A stretch of DNA of 64,000 nt from M3007 sp043764095. Lineage in GTDB: Bacteria > Bacteroidota > Bacteroidia > Chitinophagales > Saprospiraceae. Shown piece after piece: positions 33,875-42,468 of the stretch (the stretch's first letter is position 1; every line of letters starts with the position of its first letter). The notes under the pieces are model-generated. The model was not told where the DNA came from and ran no database searches. It saw only the letters and a list, made by a program, of their open reading frames with translations. The stretch lies in assembly GCA_043764095.1 (NCBI GenBank), contig JAYUKX010000081.1, forward strand, positions 62,001-126,000. The letters run 5' to 3'. The position numbers and the translations under genes were made by a program.

Positions 33875-35490
33875 TAGATGCTAGGCCCTGCTCCAATAAT
33901 TTCAGGCGCAGTCCCGATTTCAAACTTTTTAAAATTATCAATAAATTCTTTTGCCAAACCTTTTGCTTGAGCATCGTATGCGTTTTTGTCGGCCCAAGTA
34001 TTGCGTGGATTGAGCAGATTTTCAGGCACATTGGGGCAAGTAGTCGGCATTTCTACGCCAAAAATGGGATGTTTTATAAAATCAATTTTATCCAATTCAC
34101 CATTGAGTGCAGCAGTTATCATGGCACGGGTATAGGATAATTTCATCCTTGAGCCTACGCCATAAGCACCGCCACTCCAGCCAGTATTGATTAACCAAAC
34201 TGTTGCTTTGCTTTTGCGCAGTTTTTTACCCAATAATTCAGCATAAGCGGAGGGGTGCAATGGCAAAAATGGTGCGCCAAAACAGGCAGAAAATGTTGTT
34301 TTGGGTTCTTTTATACCCATTTCTGTACCCGCTACTTTAGCCGTATAGCCACTCATAAAGTGGTACATGGCTTGTTCCGCATTCAACTTCGAAATAGGCG
34401 GTAGTACGCCGTAAGCATCGCAAGTGAGGAAAAAAATGTGCTTGGGTGCTCCTTGTGCATTGCTCGGCGAAACTATATTCTCGATATGACTAATGGGGTA
34501 CGATACCCTTGTGTTTTCGGTAATACTGCGGTCGGAAAAATCCACGTGACGGGTATCGGCTTCAAAGACGATATTTTCCAGCAATGCCCCATGCCGAATC
34601 GCCTTATAGATATCCGGCTCTTTTTCCAAAGTAAGATCAATGGCCTTTGCGTAACAGCCTCCTTCGAAATTAAACACTTCTGAATCCGTCCAAGCATGTT
34701 CATCATCACCAATTAACCGACGATTAGGATCGGCCGACAAAGTGGTCTTACCAGTACCCGACAAGCCAAAAAACAAGGAAATATCGCCTTTTGCTCCCAC
34801 ATTTGCGGAGCAGTGCATAGGTAAGGCTTCATTAGCACGTACGGGCAGTACAAAATTAATGACAGAGAAAATGCCTTTTTTAATTTCGCCAGTGTATCCC
34901 GTTCCTCCAATCAATAACCTTTTCTTTTTAAAATTGACAATCGCAAAATTACCTTGTCGTGTGCCGTCTTCCGCGGGGATGGCTTTCAAGCCCGGAACAC
35001 ATAATACCGTCCAATGTGGATCAAAGCCCTCCAACTCCTCAGCAGCAGGTTGGATAAACATGTTAGATACGAATTGGCTGCTCCAAGGATATTCTGTGAT
35101 AATACGAATCCGCATGTGGAACAATTCTTCTTGTGATGCACATGCTTTTACATCGCGCACGTACAATTCTTTTTTGCGCAAATAGGTACATGCTTTGCGC
35201 CACAATTGGTCAAATTTCTTGGCCTCGAATGGGATATTTACTTTACCCCAATGTACTTTTTTCTCCGAAATACTGTCTTTGACGATAAAACGGTCTTCCG
35301 GCGATCGCCCTGTAAAATCACCTGTATGGATGACCAAGGCTCCTGTATCCGCGAGTTGCCCCATGTTTTTCTGGATGCTGTGCTCGATCAATGCTTCGGG
35401 CGACAAATTCCAATACGCTGTTTTGTACCCTTTGATGCCCAAATCGGCAAGTGCATCGGGGCTAGTTTGTACTAATTTTGTAGTTGACAT
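33874..35490 (-). CDS. pckA: Phosphoenolpyruvate carboxykinase (ATP)
   Basis: 538 aa, the usual length. It converts oxaloacetate and ATP to PEP, ADP and CO2 at the entry to gluconeogenesis. HTGDFTGRSPEDRFIVKD, GLSGTGKTTLSAD (P-loop) and RLIGDDEHAW (kinase 2) are all intact, as is the substrate-binding WLINTGWSGGAYG. A complete Bacteroidota promoter lies at 35647-35679, predicting a leader of about 150 nt that contains a (CCA)n-like run next to the start. Confidence 0.97.
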   Translation of the reverse strand: MSTTKLVQTSPDALADLGIKGYKTAYWNLSPEALIEHSIQKNMGQLADTGALVIHTGDFTGRSPEDRFIVKDSISEKKVHWGKVNIPFEAKKFDQLWRKACTYLRKKELYVRDVKACASQEELFHMRIRIITEYPWSSQFVSNMFIQPAAEELEGFDPHWTVLCVPGLKAIPAEDGTRQGNFAIVNFKKKRLLIGGTGYTGEIKKGIFSVINFVLPVRANEALPMHCSANVGAKGDISLFFGLSGTGKTTLSADPNRRLIGDDEHAWTDSEVFNFEGGCYAKAIDLTLEKEPDIYKAIRHGALLENIVFEADTRHVDFSDRSITENTRVSYPISHIENIVSPSNAQGAPKHIFFLTCDAYGVLPPISKLNAEQAMYHFMSGYTAKVAGTEMGIKEPKTTFSACFGAPFLPLHPSAYAELLGKKLRKSKATVWLINTGWSGGAYGVGSRMKLSYTRAMITAALNGELDKIDFIKHPIFGVEMPTTCPNVPENLLNPRNTWADKNAYDAQAKGLAKEFIDNFKKFEIGTAPEIIGAGPSI

Positions 35491-35646
35491 AAAATAGTGG
35501 TGGTGGTGGTGTGGTTTGGTTAGTCTGGTAAATCAAGAATTAGTTGGTTAGAAAAACGAGCAGTTGAAATATCATTTCTACCGAACATTTTTCTAAACAT
35601 AGCATCTTCTTTTCAAATACCAAAAAAATAGTAGGAGATTACGGCG

Positions 35647-35679
35647 CAAAGATAGTTCAAAACTGAATTTTTTAGTCAA
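35647..35679 (-). promoter_or_regulatory. Complete Bacteroidota promoter for pckA
   Basis: On the minus strand TTG (35679-35677), 22 bp, then TATCTTTG (35654-35647). Transcription should start near 35640, leaving a leader of about 150 nt. Confidence 0.65.
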
Positions 35680-35807
35680 GTATTAACAAAGGAGCAATAA
35701 AACAACAACCAAGTGAGGGACTGAGTAACCCTAATGATTCCCACGTGGAAAAAAAATAAAAATGGGCGTAGTAGATATTAGAAATTTACAGAAATCACCT
35801 CCACGAA

Positions 35808-35845
35808 AAAGGGCAAATATCTACCAAAATAGATACTTGCCCTTT
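35808..35845 (-). terminator. Intrinsic terminator after the first DUF2147 gene
   Basis: AAAGGGCAA plus TATCT (35808-35822) pair with AGATA plus TTGCCCTTT (35831-35845) around one A-C mismatch. On the minus strand the stem is followed by a T-run, and it lies 48 bp after the stop at 35894. Confidence 0.7.
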
Positions 35846-35893
35846 ATTTAAGATTATGTAATCTTTATTTATCTCAAAAAAATAAATACAATA

Positions 35894-36373
35894 TTACTCA
35901 ACCCTAGTCCAATACTGTGTACGGTAATAAAAGCCAACATAACCACGGACAACCAGTGTATTTGGATCGCCGTCTTTCAACCACATTTCACAATGGTACC
36001 ATCTACCGCGAGTGGAATCTAGGATTTGGCCACCTTGGAAGTAGCCACCTTTTAAGATCATTTTTTCTACGACCACCATATTCAGTAATGGCTGATCTTT
36101 TAAGTCTCCTGGACAAACATCACAACGTTTGTCTTCTGACATCCGAAGTAATTTGACTACCTTTCCAAAAATACGACCATCGCGTTCGAACAATTGAACA
36201 TGGCTACGAGGTTCTTTATCGTAATCATCAACAACCATCCACTTGCCAGTAATATCAGGCATCGTGTTATTTAGTGTCGGTACTTCTGTAAGATCGGTAG
36301 TAACTTGGCTATCTTGCGCGAAAGTATTCAATGCAAATAATAGGCAGAAAGCCGATAAAATAATTTTTCTCAT
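35894..36373 (-). CDS. DUF2147 domain secreted protein (paralogue 1)
   Basis: 159 aa from the ATG at 36373, which begins the signal peptide (MRKIILSAFCLLFALNTFAQ). The DUF2147 lipocalin-like domain covers about residues 45-159: ITGKWMVVDD, the Cys pair CDVCPGDLKDQPLLNMVV, GYFQGGQILDSTRGRWYHCE and LVVRGYVGFYYRTQYWTRV. It has an extra 20-residue linker (TTDLTEVPTLNNTMP) compared with the next gene. Function of the family is unknown; it is probably periplasmic. Confidence 0.85.
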   Translation of the reverse strand: MRKIILSAFCLLFALNTFAQDSQVTTDLTEVPTLNNTMPDITGKWMVVDDYDKEPRSHVQLFERDGRIFGKVVKLLRMSEDKRCDVCPGDLKDQPLLNMVVVEKMILKGGYFQGGQILDSTRGRWYHCEMWLKDGDPNTLVVRGYVGFYYRTQYWTRVE

Positions 36374-36580
36374 TTCGATAACAAAAATCAGTTCTGTATG
36401 ATAAGGATGTATATCTAACCAATGAGGGGCGGGTAACATGGATTAAAATAAAATTAATAATAGCACAAAACTACATTAACCCTTATCCACACTTTACAAT
36501 ATTTCTACTGTCTGCCTTTATATACCCTTGAAAGTAGGTTTAACTCCCCTGTTTGAAAACCGAACCGAAATTTTATTACC

Positions 36581-37000
36581 TTATTGTACGCGATACCAAT
36601 ACTGTGTACGATAAAACACGCCCACAAAACCACGCACTACCAGCACGTTAGGGTCGCCATCTTTTAGCCACATTTTACAGTTATACCACTTGCCTTTTTC
36701 TGGGTCAAGGATCTTGCCACCTTGAAAATAACCGTCTTGGATTTTCATGTTTTCAACAATCACCATATTCAGGATTGGCTTATCTTTTCGTTCGCCAGGA
36801 CAAGCATCGCATTTTTTATCCTGACCGGATTTTAACAATTTAGTAATCTTCCCTGATAAATAGCCACCGCTTTCTGTCAATTCGACATAACTCTTTGCTT
36901 CATTGGTTTCGTCGTCTATGGTCTTCCAAGTACCAGTCACTTGGGCATTTAACTGCGTCATTAAAAATAATACGAGAACTGAAAACAATACTTTTTTCAT
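36581..37000 (-). CDS. DUF2147 domain secreted protein (paralogue 2)
   Basis: 139 aa. Signal peptide MKKVLFSVLVLFLMTQLNAQ is followed directly by DUF2147 (VTGTWKTIDDETNEAKSYVE, CDACPGERKDKPILNMVIVE, GKWYNCKMWLKDGDPN). It is highly similar over the whole domain to the neighbour at 35894-36373, so the pair is a tandem duplication. Spacing of about 207 bp suggests separate promoters. Confidence 0.88.
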   Translation of the reverse strand: MKKVLFSVLVLFLMTQLNAQVTGTWKTIDDETNEAKSYVELTESGGYLSGKITKLLKSGQDKKCDACPGERKDKPILNMVIVENMKIQDGYFQGGKILDPEKGKWYNCKMWLKDGDPNVLVVRGFVGVFYRTQYWYRVQ

Positions 37001-37124
37001 AGTGTAAAAATGATTGATAATGATAGTGATGCATTAATACAGAGAGGTTAGGCAGATTAGATAATTTCGACATACACAAAGGTATTGGACTTATTTATCT
37101 AACCCACCCAACTATCGCCTAAAA

Positions 37125-37235
37125 TTACGCTTTCTTCCTCTTGGCAGCGCGCATTTTTGAAGGATTCGGCCTAGATTTACCGAAAGAACCGCGCGTGATT
37201 TTACCGCGTTTTGTTCTAAAATCTCCTCTACCCAT
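37125..37235 (-). CDS. 30S ribosomal protein Thx, 36 aa
   Basis: A short gene read from the minus strand: MGRGDFRTKRGKITRGSFGK followed by SRPNPSKMRAAKRKKA and a TAA. The start MGRGD-x-x-TKRGKI-x-x-G-x-x-G-x-x-RP is the conserved signature of bacterial Thx, a very basic peptide that sits in the 30S head. It lies alone between the DUF2147 pair and the HAD gene. Confidence 0.88.
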   Translation of the reverse strand: MGRGDFRTKRGKITRGSFGKSRPNPSKMRAAKRKKA

Positions 37236-37491
37236 AATGTGTAAATTTAATAGTAATGTTAGAAATGAGCGGCAAAAATACAACAATAAATAACGGTTAA
37301 ACAAATAAGCAATGAGATTTTAATAAAGGTGCGATTTTGGGGAGGCGTTTTTGTCACTATTAAGGCATGAAGAGGGCGTTTAGTGGAGCCAAACAACCGA
37401 TGAATAACGAAAAGAGAGGCAAAATAAGGACGCCAAAATTGTACTTTTATTAAAATGTCATTGCTTTATCTCGGAATATTGATTTTGTTTG

Positions 37492-37499
37492 TACCTTTG
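37492..37499 (+). promoter_or_regulatory. Bacteroidota -7 box (TACCTTTG) for the HAD gene
   Basis: TACCTTTG ends 15 bp before the ATG at 37515. It overlaps the longer open frame that begins at 37455 and so rules that start out. Confidence 0.5.
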
Positions 37500-37514
37500 C
37501 GTAAATTTTACACC

Positions 37515-37955
37515 ATGACTTCTTTACAACACGCCGAAGAGGCACTTAGCGAAGCGTTCAATCAGAAAGGTGAAAGGATTAGTCCTGTACTACCCGAGCA
37601 CATAAAAAATTTCTTGATTGATATTGATGGTACAGTCTGCGACGACGTACCTAATGAGGAACCTGAAAGAATGGGTACGGTACTCCCCTACCCCGATGCA
37701 TTGGCCATATTGAATAAATGGTATGAAGAAGGCCACGTTATTTTCTTTTTTACCAGCCGAACTGAAGCACATCGTCCAGTAACGGAAGAGTGGCTCAATC
37801 GTCATGGATTCAAATACCATGGGATTTTATTTGGCAAACCACGCGGAGGAAACTACCATTGGATCGACAATCATATTGTTCGTGCTACAAGGTTTAAAGG
37901 CAAATTTACTGATTTAGTGGTGCAAAATCGCGAAATTGAGGTTTTTTCCGAATAA
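37515..37955 (+). CDS. HAD-superfamily phosphatase-like protein
   Basis: 146 aa from the ATG at 37515. Motif I is FLIDIDGTVCDD (D-x-D-G-T), motif II is FFFTSRTEAHRP, and the Lys/Asp region is FGKPRGGNYHWIDNH. It is short, with a small cap or none. Similar Bacteroidota proteins are often annotated as phosphoheptose isomerase or polynucleotide-kinase-like, without direct evidence. The substrate is unknown. The SdiA-regulated-like gene begins 40 bp later, with a hairpin over its start. Confidence 0.75.
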   Translation: MTSLQHAEEALSEAFNQKGERISPVLPEHIKNFLIDIDGTVCDDVPNEEPERMGTVLPYPDALAILNKWYEEGHVIFFFTSRTEAHRPVTEEWLNRHGFKYHGILFGKPRGGNYHWIDNHIVRATRFKGKFTDLVVQNREIEVFSE

Positions 37956-37973
37956 ATTTTTAATATTTTCTAT

Positions 37974-38013
37974 AAATGAACGTTCTTTGCGTCCTATGCA
38001 AGAACGTTCATTT
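37974..38013. promoter_or_regulatory. Hairpin covering the start codon of the SdiA-regulated-like gene
   Basis: AAATGAACGTTCTT (37974-37987), a bulged T and GC (37989-37990) pair with GC (37998-37999) and AAGAACGTTCATTT (38000-38013) around a 7-nt loop. The ATG at 37996-37998 lies in the loop/stem junction. It could terminate the HAD transcript, sequester the downstream start, or bind a dimeric regulator. Confidence 0.5.
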
Positions 38014-38907
38014 GTATTTACCGCCCTAATATTTGCGCTTGTCGCTACTAGTTTCTCTATTGCTTGTCATCGTTGTACTCCTGCATCGAAGGCAAAAGCA
38101 TCTGCCAGTATTGAATCAGATTTTAAGATTCCATACAATTTAGAAACACCCAGTCTATATATTCCTTTAAAAGACATTAGTCTCCAAGAAATTTCAGGGC
38201 TGAGTGCTACCCCTGAAAAGAACATATTCTGTAGTATTTCTGATGAAAAAGGTGAATTTTATCTGCTTGATTTAAAAGATAGTGGCAAAATAACACGAAG
38301 GGTCACTTTTAAGGAAAAAGGTGATTTTGAGGGTATTGAAATGGTTGGCGAAGTGGTTTATGCCATCAAAAGTAATGGCAACCTCTATGAAATTTCAAAC
38401 TGGAAAAACAATGATGCGCCTATAATCAAGGAGTATCCATTAGATATAGAGGGGACTCATGATATTGAAGGACTTAGTTTTGATAAAAAGCGAAATATGC
38501 TATTGATCGGAAGTAAAGAAGATCCCGAATCTGATACTAAACGCTTTATTTGGGGCTTTGACTTAACAACCAAGCAATTGATTCAGCCGCCATTATACTC
38601 AATTAACCCTAATGATATTGATGCTATTGTTGCGATCACAGAAGATGATAAATCAAGACACTTTAGTACTTCAGGCGTTGCAATCCAACCAATTTCAGGT
38701 GATTTATACTTGATTTCAACTGCATTAAAACGGTTGGCGATTATGGACTACGCCACTGGCCAGATCAAGGCTTCTGTGAGAATTAATAAAGATATTTTGC
38801 AACAACCAGAAGGTATTGCTTTTGATACCGAAGGCAATTTGTACATTAGTTCCGAAGCAAAAAAAGGCGAAGCAGCCATTGCTATTTTTAATTTGCTTAA
38901 ACTCTAA
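37996..38907 (+). CDS. SdiA-regulated-like (YjiK type) beta-propeller lipoprotein or secreted protein
   Basis: 303 aa from the first in-frame ATG at 37996. The N-terminal hydrophobic stretch ends in SIACHRC, which could be a lipobox. The rest is a propeller with the family's LQEISGLSATPEKNIFCSIS, KGDFEGIEMVGEVVYAIKSN, HDIEGLSFDKKRNMLLI and LQQPEGIAFDTEGNLYISSE. Glu residues in each EGI/EGL blade loop are typical. Function is unknown; the name comes from an Escherichia coli quorum-sensing regulon. Start-site use may be affected by the overlapping hairpin. Confidence 0.8.
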   Translation: MQERSFVFTALIFALVATSFSIACHRCTPASKAKASASIESDFKIPYNLETPSLYIPLKDISLQEISGLSATPEKNIFCSISDEKGEFYLLDLKDSGKITRRVTFKEKGDFEGIEMVGEVVYAIKSNGNLYEISNWKNNDAPIIKEYPLDIEGTHDIEGLSFDKKRNMLLIGSKEDPESDTKRFIWGFDLTTKQLIQPPLYSINPNDIDAIVAITEDDKSRHFSTSGVAIQPISGDLYLISTALKRLAIMDYATGQIKASVRINKDILQQPEGIAFDTEGNLYISSEAKKGEAAIAIFNLLKL

Positions 38908-38984
38908 TTTTTTTTTACTGTTAATATACAGCCTCTATGTCAGGGGCTGTAACTTTACGCCCGCTTTTAAAGCATTTCTATCTT

Positions 38985-40235
38985 ATGGCAGTTATTGAAC
39001 TTAAAATACCCAACCTCGGAGAATCAATCAGTAGTGTTACTTTCTCCAAATGGCTCAAACCCAACGGCTCTATCGTAGCACTTGATGAACCACTTTGTGA
39101 AATCGAAACAGAAAAAGCCAACCAAGAGATCTCGGCTGATAAGCCCGGTAAACTTACTTGGGTGGCGAAAGAAGGGGAAGACCTCGATATTGGAGCAATT
39201 TTTGCCAGTATTGACACCGATGCTGTAGGCACAACTGCTTCAGCACCTGCTGAAACACAACCTGTTGCTCCGACACCCGTAACAACAGCACCAGCAAAAA
39301 CCGAAAATTACGCAACCGGTTTTCCTTCCCCAGCGGCCGCTAAAATACTCACAGAGGCTGGAGTACCTGCTTCGTCGGTACAAGGTAGCGGCAAAGACGG
39401 TAGGATCACAAAGGACGATGCTCAAAAAGCCGCCTCCGCACCACCACCACCAGCAACTCCCGTAGCAGCACCTGTGGCTACAACACCTGCGCCCGCACCT
39501 GTTACGATACCCGTAAAATCAAACGTATCTTTTTCTCGCGACGAAACACGTCAGAAAATGAGTAGGATGCGCCGTACCATCGCTAAGCGTCTGGTGAGTG
39601 CAAAAAACAATACTGCCATGCTTACTACTTTTAATGAAGTAGATATGAGCGCAGTAATGGCGTTGAGGGAAAAGTACCAAGAGGCATTTGTCAAAAAATA
39701 TGGTATCAAATTGGGCTTCATGTCTATTTTTGCCAAAGCATGCGCCAAAGCACTGCTTGAACTACCCGACGTAAATGCCTCAATTGATGGAGAAGATGTG
39801 ATTTACCACAATTATGTCGATATCAGTATTGCTATTAGCACCCCAACAGGCTTGGTTGTGCCGCCTTTGCGCAATGTAGAAAGTCTTAATTTTGCGGGTG
39901 TAGAATTAGCGATCAAGGAATTATCTACAAAAGCAAGGGATGGGCGTTTGTCGATGGAAGAAATGACTGGAGGGACATTTACCATTACCAACGGCGGTAT
40001 TTTTGGAAGTTTGATGAGTACCCCAATAATAAATGAGCCTCAGAGTGCCATATTAGGTATGCACGCCATTAAAGAAAGGCCAATTGTTGTTGACGGCCAA
40101 ATTGTTATCCGCCCAATGATGTACTTGGCATTAAGTTACGACCATCGCATTATTGATGGTTCTACATCAGTTACCTTCTTGGTAAAAGTGAAAAATTTGA
40201 TTGAAGATCCAACTACGTTATTATTAGATTTATAA
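38985..40235 (+). CDS. odhB: 2-oxoglutarate dehydrogenase E2 component (dihydrolipoyllysine-residue succinyltransferase)
   Basis: 416 aa from the ATG at 38985 (MAVIELKIPNLGESISSVTF). A lipoyl domain (about 1-77, lipoyl Lys in EIETEKANQE), an Ala/Pro/Thr linker, a peripheral subunit-binding domain (SPAAAKILTEAGV, GSGKDGRITKDD), a second linker and the catalytic domain with SYDHRIIDGSTSV. The length and motifs fit OdhB/SucB better than the pyruvate dehydrogenase E2. No E1 or E3 gene is adjacent. A terminator follows at 40262-40298. Confidence 0.9.
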   Translation: MAVIELKIPNLGESISSVTFSKWLKPNGSIVALDEPLCEIETEKANQEISADKPGKLTWVAKEGEDLDIGAIFASIDTDAVGTTASAPAETQPVAPTPVTTAPAKTENYATGFPSPAAAKILTEAGVPASSVQGSGKDGRITKDDAQKAASAPPPPATPVAAPVATTPAPAPVTIPVKSNVSFSRDETRQKMSRMRRTIAKRLVSAKNNTAMLTTFNEVDMSAVMALREKYQEAFVKKYGIKLGFMSIFAKACAKALLELPDVNASIDGEDVIYHNYVDISIAISTPTGLVVPPLRNVESLNFAGVELAIKELSTKARDGRLSMEEMTGGTFTITNGGIFGSLMSTPIINEPQSAILGMHAIKERPIVVDGQIVIRPMMYLALSYDHRIIDGSTSVTFLVKVKNLIEDPTTLLLDL

Positions 40236-40261
40236 TTAATATTAAATAATAATTTACAAAC

Positions 40262-40298
40262 AAAGCCCCTCCACAAACATAAGATGTGGAGGGGCTTT
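40262..40298. terminator. Two-way intrinsic terminator between odhB and pfkA
   Basis: A perfect 14-bp stem (AAAGCCCCTCCACA at 40262-40275 with TGTGGAGGGGCTTT at 40285-40298) with a 9-nt loop and A/T-rich ends on both sides. It separates the convergent genes. Confidence 0.85.
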
Positions 40299-40327
40299 AT
40301 TATTTAAAATTTACAGAAAACAGGTCA

Positions 40328-41317
40328 TTATTGCGCTAAAATGTGTGCCATGCGCAGCATTTCCTTGTTTAATGTTTTACTTTTGGTAATAGCATTGTGG
40401 AATGAGGTGTATTCCACATTGTTATTTTTAAGCCCTAAAGTAATGCCTGATTTACCACTTAATAGTGCTTCTACGGCATTGAACCCAAGGACGCTGGCAA
40501 GTACCCGATCCAGTGTAGAAGGCGAGCCTCCGCGTTGAAGGTGACCTATGACAGTGACTTTAATATCGTCATAAATATCAATATTTTCCTCTACCATCTT
40601 AGCAATATCATATACTGTTCCTAATTTATTGCCTTCGGCTACGATTACAATACTAAATAGTTTGGAACGCTTAGCACCTCTTCTGAGCAATTTTACAAGA
40701 TCTTCTATCGTAGTATCTTCTTCTGGAATAAGTACACCACCAGCACCACCAGCAATAGCCGTATGTAGGGCGATAAATCCAGAATGCCGACCCATAACTT
40801 CTACAAAAAAGAGGCGGTTATGCGAATCGGCAGTATCCCTAATTTTATCCACGGCTTGCACCGCAGTATTAAGTGCTGTATCAAATCCAATCGTAAAATC
40901 AGTACCATATAGATCATTATCAATTGTACCAGGTACACCAACAATTTTAATATCTGGGTATTCTTCTATGAATTTTTGCGCACCAGTAAAAGTACCATTG
41001 CCGCCAATGACAACTAGTCCGTCAATATCATTGTCAATAATATTTTCGTAGGCTTTTTTCCTACCCTCTACGGTCATAAAGCGCTGACTACGAGCAGTTT
41101 TAAGGATCGTTCCGCCCCTATGAATGATATTACTCACATCGCTGGTTTCCAAACGCTTAAAATCGCCGTTGATCATGCCTTCGTAACCGCGCATAATACC
41201 ATAGATATGCAAGTCATTATTGAACGCATTTCTAACTACTGCACGTACCGCCGCATTCATACCAGGAGCATCTCCCCCAGAGGTGAGTACAGCAATTCTT
41301 TTTATATCTTTTTTCAT
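40328..41317 (-). CDS. pfkA: 6-phosphofructokinase
   Basis: 329 aa. Group A PFK; it phosphorylates fructose 6-phosphate in glycolysis. LTSGGDAPGMN, PGTIDNDLYGTD (catalytic Asp), EVMGRHSGFIAL and GHLQRGGSPS are intact. The ATP loop that is normally G-G-D-G-S reads GGNGTFTGA, so the Asp that helps bind Mg-ATP is Asn107; the codon at 40997-40999 is AAT on the coding strand. Cosubstrate use should be tested. It is 9 bp downstream of the BadF-type kinase, a likely operon. Confidence 0.93.
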   Translation of the reverse strand: MKKDIKRIAVLTSGGDAPGMNAAVRAVVRNAFNNDLHIYGIMRGYEGMINGDFKRLETSDVSNIIHRGGTILKTARSQRFMTVEGRKKAYENIIDNDIDGLVVIGGNGTFTGAQKFIEEYPDIKIVGVPGTIDNDLYGTDFTIGFDTALNTAVQAVDKIRDTADSHNRLFFVEVMGRHSGFIALHTAIAGGAGGVLIPEEDTTIEDLVKLLRRGAKRSKLFSIVIVAEGNKLGTVYDIAKMVEENIDIYDDIKVTVIGHLQRGGSPSTLDRVLASVLGFNAVEALLSGKSGITLGLKNNNVEYTSFHNAITKSKTLNKEMLRMAHILAQ

Positions 41318-41326
41318 AATTGTCTG

Positions 41327-42172
41327 TTAATCAAGGTTTTTGGTGTGGAATTCAGCAAGTGGATAAATAGGTTTACGAACAACATTGCCCAGTTTTAATT
41401 TTCTTTCGTCCATACATTTCTGTAATATTTCTTGAAAATGATAGGCAATTGAGCCCACAAAATGAACAGGAACAGACTGCGCACCTGAGTATTTGAGTAC
41501 ATGGCGGTCAAGGAATTCTCCTAAAGAAGCCGCTACCAGTGATTTTGTATAGGGGTGATCAATATGTTGTCCCAAAAAAGTAGTAAAGGTGGCCAAATAA
41601 GAATTGGCACCTTTTTCATAAGCACGATCCTTAATGGCGTGTTCTCCTTCTGGGTGCGCCTCATTAAACGCATTATTTAGATCAGTTGGTAATTCGCGAT
41701 AAAACCAAGCCCTGAGCAAAGCCTTGCCGAGGTGTGTTCCACTGCCTTCATCACCTAGGAGCCAGCCTAGAGAGGGCACATTGTCAACAATTTTTTTACC
41801 ATCATAATAGCAAGAGTTGGATCCTGTACCCAGAATACAGGCGATACCAGCCGAATGCCCACAAACCGATCTTGCGGCACCCAACAAATCATGTTCTACT
41901 TCAATTATTGAACCGGGGAAACAAGCACTTAAGCCATCCCTGACAATGTCTGCACGGTGTTCATCGTGTACACCAGTTCCGTAAAACCAAATATGAGTAA
42001 CTTGGCTAGCATCCAACTTTGGCAAAAGTTGCTCTTTTACAATAGCACCTATTTCTTCAGAGGTATGAAAAAAGGGACTAAAACCTACTGTATTTTCTAA
42101 TTGATGGTTTCGTTCGCCATGGACTAAAAGCCAATCACATTTGGTCGAACCGCAATCCGCTACTATTGTCAT
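41327..42172 (-). CDS. BadF/BadG/BcrA/BcrD ATPase family, N-acetylglucosamine kinase-like
   Basis: 281 aa, ASKHA fold. Phosphate-1 motif ADCGSTKCDWLL, phosphate-2 region GIACILGTGSNSCYYDG, and GWLLGDEGSGTHLGK are typical of the N-acetylglucosamine kinase-like branch found across Bacteroidota. It probably phosphorylates an amino sugar in the cytoplasm. It is the first gene of a pair with pfkA. A -7 box-like TACTTTTG lies on the minus strand at 42262-42269. Confidence 0.83.
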   Translation of the reverse strand: MTIVADCGSTKCDWLLVHGERNHQLENTVGFSPFFHTSEEIGAIVKEQLLPKLDASQVTHIWFYGTGVHDEHRADIVRDGLSACFPGSIIEVEHDLLGAARSVCGHSAGIACILGTGSNSCYYDGKKIVDNVPSLGWLLGDEGSGTHLGKALLRAWFYRELPTDLNNAFNEAHPEGEHAIKDRAYEKGANSYLATFTTFLGQHIDHPYTKSLVAASLGEFLDRHVLKYSGAQSVPVHFVGSIAYHFQEILQKCMDERKLKLGNVVRKPIYPLAEFHTKNLD

Positions 42173-42403
42173 CGCTAAGATAAGAGTATAAAGGTTTGAT
42201 AATAAATAACTTATAGATTAATTTAGCCCTCGTGTAAAAATAACACGAACTACTAAAGGTGCAAAAGTAGATTTTATAAAGGGATTTTGGTAATAGAATA
42301 TGGAGTTTATCAAAAAAAGATTATTTTTTTTTAAATAAACTATTGATATTCAATGATTTATTTAATTTTAAAACAATTACTAACAAAATGGTGAAAAAAA
42401 ATG

Positions 42404-42435
42404 TTGCCAATTAGACACTTTTTGTTTTATCTTTG
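42404..42435 (+). promoter_or_regulatory. Complete Bacteroidota promoter for the glucosaminidase gene
   Basis: TTG (42404-42406), 21 bp, then TATCTTTG (42428-42435). The predicted transcript start near 42442 excludes the in-frame start at 42433 and supports the ATG at 42469. Confidence 0.65.
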
Positions 42436-42468
42436 CAAAAGTTTTTTATCCATCAATTCAGTTTATCT

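Noticed and set aside
35500..35520. (CCA)n-like microsatellite next to the pckA start as a regulatory repeat
   Set aside because: It is short, imperfect and in an untranslated leader; nothing else supports a role.
37455..37514. Longer N-terminus of the HAD gene giving a hydrophobic leader
   Set aside because: The TACCTTTG promoter box lies inside this stretch, and the hydrophobic look comes from translating AT-rich promoter DNA.
38840..38856. Another copy of the MITE end (ATTAGTTCCGAAG)
   Set aside because: It is coding sequence of the SdiA-regulated-like protein (YISSE) and the match is short.
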